A stretch of DNA of 64,000 nucleotides from Chondrus crispus (lineage: Eukaryota > Rhodophyta > Florideophyceae > Gigartinales > Gigartinaceae). This document shows, one piece after another, positions 56,535-64,000 of the stretch. Position 1 is the stretch's first letter. Each line of letters opens with the position of its first letter. The stretch is from NCBI RefSeq assembly GCF_000350225.1, contig NW_005179334.1, positions 124,001 through 188,000 on the forward strand, given 5' to 3'. A program made the translations under genes and the position numbers. The notes under the pieces were generated by a model. That model searched no databases and was not told where the DNA came from. It saw only the letters and a program-made list of their open reading frames with translations.

Positions 56535-56721
56535 TACTAAACGTGAAGTGGCGCCGGGGACGGCGGCGCTGTCTAGGCAGCTGCCCTTCGTGATACGTGT
56601 GTGCGTGTCACAGTTGTGTGAGCTGTGCATGGGAATCATGACGCGGGGATTATGACAGGTGGCGGAGGACGACCATAGAGCGACAGAAAAATGGACACGG
56701 GAATCATGACACTCCCTCCTT
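56535..56721 (-). repeat. Relic copia-like LTR start with purine tract
   Basis: On the minus strand, GGAGGGAG (56714-56721) is followed by TGTCATGATTCCCGTG, then two more related heads, TGTCATAATCCCC and GTCATGATTCCCATGCAC, down to about 56.6 kb. This resembles the tract-plus-head structure of C2 and C3. The last part is 88-90% similar to 18318-18415. C3 inserted 38 bp upstream. Confidence 0.5.
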
Positions 56722-56764
56722 CGCTGTGTGGTCCTGCTGTGCGGTGTAAGGGTGTGTTGGGGGC

Positions 56765-56913
56765 GGTCATGAGAGCCATAGGCACACATATTGCACACGT
56801 ACAACAGCGATCAACTCACCACGATCGCCGCCGGCCTACGGATCACTAGCATCCCTACATACGGTAGATAAGCACGCAACCCCAGTAAACGTAGGCATCG
56901 ATCTTGCATCACA
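56765..56913 (+). repeat. C3 5' LTR
   Basis: 149 bp beginning GGTCATGAGAGCC and ending ATCACA. It pairs with 62116-62264. Confidence 0.88.
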
Positions 56914-56925
56914 GGTTATGGACCC
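56914..56925 (+). promoter_or_regulatory. C3 primer-binding site, half-tRNA-iMet type
   Basis: GGTTATGGACCC directly after the LTR. The ATG at 56918, within this site, opens gag. Confidence 0.72.
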
Positions 56926-58186
56926 TAACCACGCACCACTACAAGACGGTCATCTCGAATACCGCCCACCCGGACGAGATCAGGACATCGACAGTACGGC
57001 ACCACACAGCCCCGTTGACCTAACACCACAAGCTCCGCCAGCAAGCGTAGAGCCGACACTTCCTGCTCCGACCACACTGGTAGAGCCACAACAACAAGCT
57101 CCGATCACCCCCGTAGAGCCAACACAACCCGCTCCGACCACACTCGTACAGCCCCCACACCAAGCTCCGACCACCCCCGTCGAGCCAACACAAGCAACTC
57201 TGACAACACCCGTAGAGCGCCCACAAATGTCAAACCAGCAAGAAATGGCACCCGAAACGCCCCAAGCTGACACAAGAATGCATGGACAGCTACCTCCACT
57301 CGCAAGCGACGGGACCAACTACAAGCTATGGACGCAAACCCTCCACGACATAGCAATAATCAACAACGTCGAGGCAGCCCTCTACGAAAGCTCACCACCC
57401 CCACGGTATCGAGCCCATACCATGCTATATACCGCCGAAAATGTGTATTCCTACGCATGAGCATCATGACCAGCCTCCCAGCGGATCTGGCAAGCACAAT
57501 CGACATGGACCTCATTGTTACCCCTCGACAGCTTCTGGCAGAGATCAAAACACACTTCAGTGACTCAACGCCAACCACACACCTCATCCTCAAACAAGAA
57601 GCACAACGTACAAAGATCAAGGCGGGAAGCGACCTCGATGAGTACATCGACGCACACAGAACGATCCGGACAAAAATGTGCCTCGCAGAGTACCCAAGCA
57701 TCCAACACGATGAATCCGTCACGATAGAATTCATCATACGCGGCCTCAACTTGCACCCGGCATTTTGACACCTACCCGACATGTGGATCGCGAACAACAC
57801 AATCCCCACAACCATAGCCAACCTCCTCCAACGACTCAAATCCATACAAGCTCGAGAAGACGAAAAACAAGCAATCCGACACCAACGTCCGCAAGGCATG
57901 AACACGACAGACCAATGGTCAGACACCCCCAACTACCATGCAATGAGACGACGAATGCGCGGCTGGAGGCAAGGCAGAGGACCCACGACCCACCCCGATC
58001 AACACCAACGAGTTAATGCAGCCACAAGGGAAAATGCGGAAAAATGGTACACGAATACCAACAAACACCGCATAACTCCACGGCAAACACGTCAGACGCC
58101 CAAAAACACCACTGGGCAAATGGCCAGCACCCGCGACGAACCTGACAACATAACTGCGCAACAGGTGACCGACGAGGACATATGCG
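56918..58186 (+). pseudogene. C3 gag with proline-rich tandem repeats
   Basis: Starts MDPNHAPLQDG inside the PBS. Residues about 35-105 are imperfect 11-13-residue repeats of the type APTTPVEPTQ. The gag N-terminal motif GTNYKLWTQTLHDIAI follows. A frame change near 57.44 kb leads to LRMSIMTSLPADLAS and the UBN2-like core (LDEYIDAHRTIRTKM, IEFIIRGLNLHP), with TGA at 57766-57768 and further in-frame sequence up to the protease. No zinc knuckle seen. Confidence 0.82.
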
Positions 58187-60169
58187 AAGGTAAGCAGTAT
58201 ATCCTCGACTCCGGAGCGCACCCGTCACATGTCCGCAAACCTACGCCGAACATGAAACCACTCCGAAAAATCATGCGAACTAACACGGCCACCAACATCA
58301 CCCCACCCGCCACACACAAGGGTATGATACATATACCGACCAGTACGAATAGGCACATCTGAATCCCAGCGATCGCCAACCCAGCAATGCCATCCAACCT
58401 GCTATCAGTACACGACATAGCAGAGCAATGGGGAGAGGTCCGGTTCACACCCACACAGGCCACTGTACTTGATACGAGCAAACACCCACCACAAATAGTA
58501 GCGAAAGCGCGCTTCAGGAGAGGCATGGACTACCTGGAACTCCCACGAGCAAAAGTCAACAGCATGGCAGCCCGGACTAAACCACCACGGTCAATAAAAA
58601 ATTCTAAAAGCCGCACGACCCCACCCAACAAAGCCCCCAAACCAAAAACAAAAAAAGAAGACAGGGACGCCGAAGCCAAGCCGTGCAGTAGTACGTGGGC
58701 ACGCCGCACCGCGCGCAGAAAAAATCCCACTACACCAAGCGGACAACCCAGCGCCCCCACCCCACGCCCCAGCACACCCAGCTGTCGAAAGGGACTTCCA
58801 CCACTATCATGTACTGTTCAACCACATCAGACCGACAACGCTTCAGAAAATGGCCAAACTCGGCCTCCTGCCAAACCTCCCGCCCACACTAAGGCAACGA
58901 CCACCGCGGATCACCTGCTCGAGCTGTGCCGCAGCGAAGCAGCAGCCCGCACCGCACTACCCCAAGACGCACAGTTACCGCGTAGGGGCAGCCTTCAGCA
59001 GCGATATATGCGGACCATTCAACCCGACATCCAGGCAAGGCAACAAATACATACTCACGGTCATAGACAACCGATCCCGCCACCTTATAGTGGACTTCCT
59101 GCAATCAAGATCAGAAACCCCGCACAGGCTGGATGTCATCCTCACAGCACCCAAAAAACGAAAGGGGTGCAAACCGAGACTGTTCCACACAGAAAACGCT
59201 AAAGAGTATGTATCAGACAGCGCCAACGCCGTATACAGATCGCACAACGCCATGCACAGCACTACAGTCCCACACACGCCCCAACAAAACGGTATCACAG
59301 AAAGGATGAACAGTACACTCATGAACTCAGCCAGAGCCGCCCTCCACCACAGCTCACTACCCAACACGCTCTGGGAAGACGCAGTAAGGGACGCTGCATT
59401 TAAGTATAACAATATACTCCACCACGGGATCAACACCCTTCCCTACACCATGTGGACCAATGCAACCCCCGACGTCCCACAATTCCTGTTGTTCGGACAG
59501 CTCGGCACAGTACCAGAGTTAGCAAATCGGAAACAAATATCAAAACTCGCACACAGGGCAACACCCGCCCGGTACTTCCACGGCATCGACGAAAACCACA
59601 TAATGGTCCTGGAAATCGAAATGAACAAACCTAGACGAGTTCGATGGCTCAACTTCCAACCGTACCACAGCACCACCGACCGTGTAGCTTTACGCACATA
59701 CGCCACCAAAGCCTTCACCCCGCATCGCAAGCCAACAGAGATAACAGGCACCACACCCGCCCCAGCTCACCCCGGACAAGCCAAAAAATACCCCGATGTT
59801 GCCGAATGGGAAAACGCCCACAACGCCGAACTCGATAACCTCGACGCCATGAACGTAGTGCAGTGGATACCCGACTCCGAGATCCCCAAGAAACGGAGAC
59901 TTATACCCCTAAAAATGGGACACCGTTACAAAAGGGATAGCAAAGGAGAAATTGCATCGAGAAAAGCCGGATGCTCCGCAAGGGGGGACAAGATGCTACC
60001 GCACAAGCACTATGACCCATCCAAAACTACAACTTACATGGCAGACAAGACCACAGTACGTGCAATGTTCGGAATCGCGACCAAGTACCGCACGCACATC
60101 GAACACATCGACATCAAGTCGGCGTACACGAAAAATTTGCGCACAACAGAGGTGAAACAGTATATGTGA
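58187..60169 (+). pseudogene. C3 protease, integrase and RT start
   Basis: Protease ILDSGAHPSHV near 58200-58230 keeps DSGA. A stop lies at 58360-58362 and a frame change near 58.8 kb. Integrase: finger HYHVLFNH...CSSC, first Asp in SSDICGPF. The second catalytic residue is Glu (HTENAKEY, GAA at 59192-59194) where relatives have Asp; the third is Glu in ITERMNST, with correct D35E spacing. The IN-RT linker YPDVAEWENAHNAELDNL is shared with C2. RT starts (HIDIKSAY) and ends at TGA, 60167-60169. Confidence 0.86.
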
Positions 60170-60941
60170 GACAGCACGCCAGATTCAATGGCACATACAA
60201 ACAGGATTGCCAAGGCGGCAAGCGAAACATGAACATATACGGGACGCCATCAGCCGGGCACACATACCTATCTGCAGTCTTCACGCTCCTACGAAAGGAA
60301 AACTTCAACCAAAGCGAAGCAGACTTGTGCCTCTGGTCCAAAAAACCGGCGACGAACGCATAATCGCTGCCGTCAGCGTGGATGACTTCACAGTAGTCGT
60401 CTCAGCCGCGGAACTCAAAGAGGAGTTCACAGCTGCCCTAGCAAAAGCGTACAATATCAAACGCCTCCGGGAACACAGAACCTTTCTAGGATGGACAGTG
60501 AGGCGACACAAAATGGAGACATTCACATCTCTCCGCCCAACGCTATCAACTACATAGTACAGCAAGCGGAAATGGCAAAATGCAATGCGAAAGACACCCC
60601 ATACTACGATGGTGTCCTGCTACACAAGCCAGCAGACAAAGAAGAGACCCAACTGCACACTCTCAAAAATACCAGCAGATCATTGGGGACCTACGACATG
60701 TCGCTGACTCGACGCGACCAGACATCTACTTCCTGGCAAACCGACTAGCAGTAGCGGCCAACAACCCGACGCAAAGGCACTGGAATGCACTCAAACGCCT
60801 GATACGGTACCTCAAGGGCACACCAAGCACAGGCCCCACGTTCCGAGCAGGCACGCAAACAGACAAAGAGAAACCCCAGAACCTCCCTGTCTCGTATGCC
60901 GATGCCGATTTCGCCGCCGACATCATGGACCGGAAGTCCAT
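60170..60941 (+). pseudogene. C3 reverse transcriptase and first half of RNase H
   Basis: Continues in shifted frames: RNMNIYGTPSAGHTY, then VSVDDFTVVVS (SVDD in the YVDD position), then IIGDLRHVADSTRPDIYFLA and the RNase H motif SYADADFAADIMDRKS. It stops at TCCAT (60937-60941), where the solo LTR interrupts the codon series. Confidence 0.83.
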
Positions 60942-61606
60942 TGTGATACATCGACTGGCCCGCCCGTTGCCCTACAGTGCAGACGGCCGCGACGGTGTAC
61001 ACGGGGCAAGGTGTCCCCGTGTAGCGAGCGCGCGCGCGCGCCGAGCGGTTGTAATCTGTCGTACGTGTACAGTAGTGCACGTGTCGGACTAGCGGTAGTC
61101 TGCTAGTAATACGCCTGTACGCTAGCACACGTGGCATCCGTGCGGTAGTCTGTAAGCAGCGCGTGTGTACAGCAGTACACACGTGTAGATGCAGCGTCCG
61201 CACGGTAATTAGGACTTGAGGCGCTAGTTTTTTTAATTGCGTACAGTACCTGGTAGGCACTAGGCGGCAGGTACTGTACACTGGGACAGATGGACGAGGC
61301 GTCCCCTCTGAGGGGTTAAGACCTGACACCCGCCCCCACCAGTAAACTGGGGCAAGCTCGCCCCCGTCCCTTTCGCGCCTATATACGTCCGTTTTGGTTG
61401 TCTATCGCGCGCGCTGGCTTCTAACCCGTTACCGGTCGCTCTCGTTCACGCACCACGGGGCGACTGCGCGTAACCGGCCAGTGAGCCCCTCCCTTTTCGC
61501 GAGCTCGTCCGATCGGTTCAATTAGCGCATCTCGTCCGCGCCGCGTGCTCCCTCGTTATAGCCTCCGCCTCTCACCCAACCCAGGGCAAAGAGGAGTTAT
61601 CCCACA
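60942..61606 (+). mobile_element. Solo LTR inserted in the C3 RNase H
   Basis: 665 bp beginning TGTGATACA and ending TATCCCACA (TG...CA with short inverted ends), flanked by TCCAT at 60937-60941 and 61607-61611. C3 coding resumes in register right after it (SISGTFHTYNGTLIY). It contains a TATATA near 61381, an alternating CG tract near 61028-61042, and a perfect hairpin with 12-bp arms GTACAGTACCTG (61241-61252 and 61268-61279). No internal coding region. Orientation is not certain. Confidence 0.88.
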
Positions 61607-61971
61607 TCCATATCGGGGACCTTCCACACATACAACGGCACACTGATATATTAGGGGTCCCTCAAGCAAAACATCACATCCTTATCCACCTGTGAGGCTG
61701 AATATATTGCGGCCACCTCCGCCGCACAGCAGACCACGTGGATCCGACGTCTGAAACAGGACGTGCACATGCTGCCGCAACCCCCGACCCCCTGATGATA
61801 GACAACCAGTCCGCCATCCACGTCGCTAACAACACGGGACCGACGAAGAGGCAAAAATTCATAGACCTGAGGCATCGCCACCTTACAAATCAGGCACAAA
61901 AGGGCACAATCGACATCGCGCATGTCCTCACGGACGAACAACTAGCGGACATCGTCACAAAATCGCTCTGA
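61607..61971 (+). pseudogene. C3 RNase H, second half
   Basis: Frame resumes with SISGTFHTYNGTLIY, TAG, GSLKQNITSLSTCEAEYIAA. After a further frame change it continues with MIDNQSAIHVANN, KRQKFIDLRHRH and the C-terminal LADIVTKSL, ending 81 bp before the purine tract. Confidence 0.87.
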
Positions 61972-62062
61972 CGTCAAGCATACACGCGCCTCCTCCTTAA
62001 ACTACAGCTCAAAAATCACACGACTGCAGACCGCAAAACTGCACCGCCGTCGACAGGGGGAG

Positions 62063-62264
62063 TGTCATGAGAGCCATAAAAACAAACGTCGACGCCGCAA
62101 CAGCAATGCGTCGGCAGTCATGAGAGCCATATGCACACACGTGGCACACGTACAACAGCGATCAACTCACCACGATCGCCGCCGGCCTACGGATCACTAG
62201 CATCCCTACATAAGGTAGATAAGCACGCGACCCCAGTAAACCTAGGCATCGATCTTGCATCACA
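62063..62264 (+). repeat. C3 3' LTR with duplicated head
   Basis: 202 bp from TGTCATGAGAGCCATA to ATCACA. The part from 62116 matches the 5' LTR; 62063-62115 is an added 53-bp segment starting with the same head sequence. Confidence 0.85.
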
Positions 62265-62500
62265 GGGGCGGCGGTGATTTTGAGCTTAACAAGGTCGTTT
62301 GGATACCAGGTTACGCCAATCCAGCAGGCCCCTTAACGAAGTGCGACAGCCCGTTACCCGAGACGTTATAACTTGTGCTCTTTTGATGGAACACTTCCGT
62401 TACAGTTCAATAAGACAGAATTAAGATCTTCAAATGCATCTTTGGGATAGCCTTCTACTTCAAAAAGGGAGGAGTATCAATCATGAGTTGTACCACTGTA
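62265..62500. other. Flank between C3 and P2; nothing recognised
   Basis: Starts with the GGGGC target duplication and ends with TA, the P2 target. No gene or repeat seen. Confidence 0.5.
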
Positions 62501-64000
62501 CACCGGGGACGGGATTTAGTGTCAGCGCTAAATTAGTGTCACACTGTAAATAGTGTCACTGACACTAATACCTGTCACAGCCCGGGACGACGACGGATCA
62601 ATACAAACATGCAACATGCCCCTTTTGTTGAGCCATACCACTCTCACCGCTAACATCAAGTATATTTCTACCATTCGAATTCACTACACCTGCGACAACA
62701 TGTCGCTGTCAGCGTTACCGATCGTCGCGGCTCTAAATAGGGCAACAGCAGATCGCGCATCAAGAGTTGCGAACGCAGAACCTTCCCCGACATCCAGCGA
62801 TGTCCCCGTCGCCGCTTCGGCGGTATCTGATGAAACGCCAGATGCCCCGACACCTACCAAGAGGCGAAACATTCAATTGGTGCTGACTAAACACCAAAGG
62901 ACGCAGATTGCACGCTGGATGGTGTCAGAGGAACAAGCTGGTCCTGTAGTGCACATATGCACACGTGCAGTTCTGTAATTCCCGGACGATTTTCGTGCCT
63001 CCCCGAACGCGAATATTGCAAGAGCTACGCGGTACTTCCAATCTCGAACAACTACATTACAAGGACACGGAGGGTGCCGTGGTGACTGGAACATCTCTTT
63101 CTCGCGAGTGATGAAGGGCGGAACGCATAGGTACAATCGGAAAGCATCCCACGGTCGAGGAAGAAAACGACGGCCATGGGTAGTTGCTCTCTACAAGGAC
63201 CTTAGTTCTGACTTCGATAGGATGCACAAGGCTGGGGTGAAATTCAACAGATCTTTATTGAGGAGATTGGCTGTCAATCTGATAATGAACTCTGTGAATG
63301 ATACGTACAATGCCAGTATAATTGACTCCAGAACAATGTTACCTATCATCAATTCCATATCTGCCCGATGGATTCAATCATTCACGGAAGCACATGGGAT
63401 TGTTCAGCGTTCACACACCGGTAAGCTCATGGTTTCTCCCAAAAAGCAGGAGCAAATTCATCGAGCTGTCGCCTTCCATTTGGGGACCGTTTGCAGAGAG
63501 TTCCGGGCTGGTCTCTTAAATGAGGACAATATATACAATGCCGACGAGACCCACTTCGTGATAAACATGGACGATCATAAGACAATGGCTCGAAAAAGGG
63601 ACAGTGATGTTTAATACGCCGACGTAGTCTCGGGAGATGATGGAATGACGATGATGATGCTACTGTCAGGCGGACGTGGTGCAGGCCTGGAACCACCGTT
63701 TATGGTATTTCAGAATCGGGATCGAGCCTATCCTTTTCGCGGCATCCCGGAAAACGTTCCAGGAGTATCTTATCGCAGTGGTCCTAAAAGTTGGATGAGG
63801 ATCGTCATGCTCCAATACATGAAAGAACCAAGAGCGATTTGGAAGTTGACGAATGGGAGAAGACGCATACTTTACATGGATAATTGCTCTGGGCATGCAC
63901 TGACAGATGAGCTTAGAAAATGTGTCGATCGCTTGAACACGGAGATACGTCTTTTTCCACCCAACGCTACTGACTTGTTGCAACCCGCCGGCTCTTTATT
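62501..64000 (+). mobile_element. P2: pogo-like DNA transposon, decayed and cut by window edge
   Basis: Left end CACCGGGGACGGGATTTAGTG at 62501, preceded by TA (62499-62500), like the P1 end CACCGTGAAC. ATTAGTG/AATAGTG motifs follow. The transposase reads to the right and runs off the window. Confidence 0.82.
62700..64000 (+). pseudogene. P2 transposase, pogo/Tigger-like (broken, partial)
   Basis: The ATG at 62700 (MSLSALPIVAALN) aligns with the P1 start. The DNA-binding region breaks after RWMVSEEQAG at about 62.94 kb. A second open part (63108-63614) has RKRRPWVVALYKDLSSDFDR and the first catalytic motif NADETHFVINMDD. TAA at 63612-63614 interrupts it, and the same frame continues with GMTMMMLLSGGRGAGLEPP, then the second motif YMDNCSGHA. 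The third catalytic position reads LLQPAGS, Gly (GGC at 63990-63992) for Asp. It is diverged from P1, not a recent copy. Confidence 0.85.

Larger units (their letters stand above)
56765..62264 (+). mobile_element. C3: Ty1/copia element, interrupted by a solo LTR
   Basis: 5' LTR 56765-56913 and 3' LTR main part 62116-62264 (149 bp each), flanked by GGGGC at 56760-56764 and 62265-62269. The purine tract ACAGGGGGAG at 62053-62062 precedes an extra 53-bp LTR head (62063-62115). The PBS is the half-tRNA-iMet type. Order is gag, protease, integrase, RT, RNase H on the plus strand, with several frame changes. The coding strand is A+C-rich, as in C2. Confidence 0.9.

Noticed and set aside
28401..61592. 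A 17-bp match (CCCAACCCAGGGCAAAG) between the secreted-gene leader near 28406 and the solo LTR near 61575.
   Set aside because: One such match in 64 kb is near what chance allows, and no further similarity surrounds it.
1..64000. CRISPR arrays, tRNA or rRNA genes, riboswitches, bacterial promoters.
   Set aside because: None seen. Direct repeats are LTRs or short tandem units, and the tRNA-like segment beside the D LTR is only a primer-binding site.

Overview
The window is eukaryotic accessory DNA made almost entirely of transposable elements. There is no bacterial-style operon, no rRNA or tRNA gene and no CRISPR array. The only clear host-type gene is an intron-less secreted-protein gene, present twice in a large inverted repeat. 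The mix of Ty3/gypsy chromoviruses, several diverged Ty1/copia lineages, pogo-like and piggyBac-like DNA transposons, and compact intron-less coding suggests a protist or algal nuclear genome. A red alga is my leading guess and an oomycete-like protist an alternative; this rests on general impression, not on a diagnostic sequence.

Layout. 1-4848 (-): 5'-proximal part of Ty3/gypsy element G1, cut by the window edge. 5973-13080 (+): chromodomain-bearing gypsy element G2, head-to-head with G1. 13440-16153: unrecognised ORFs on both strands. 18416-23147 (-): DNA transposon T1, encoding a decayed DDE-like plus YqaJ-like nuclease protein. 23154-25504 (-): pogo-like transposon P1 with an intact transposase. 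25507-29699 and 52339-56534: arms of a ~4.2 kb inverted repeat, each with the same 278-codon secreted-protein gene. 29700-44995 (-): copia element D, split by two younger copia elements, E (31675-37412) and F (38037-42807). 46785-51437 (-): copia C2. 56765-62264 (+): copia C3, itself split by a 665-bp solo LTR (60942-61606). 62501-64000 (+): second, decayed pogo-like element P2.

History read from the sequence. Target-site duplications can be read for D (CGCTC), E (CCGAG), F (GATAC), C2 (CTCTC), C3 (GGGGC), the solo LTR (TCCAT), P1 (TA) and, less cleanly, T1 (TTAG). LTR divergence counted by eye is about 10 differences in D, 5 in F and 1 in E, which fits D being the host of the other two. Arm B keeps the uninterrupted site where T1 and P1 sit in arm A, so those two inserted in arm A only. 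Nearly all retroelement genes carry nonsense codons, frameshifts or lost catalytic residues. The best-preserved coding regions are the P1 transposase, the E reverse transcriptase and the duplicated secreted-protein gene.
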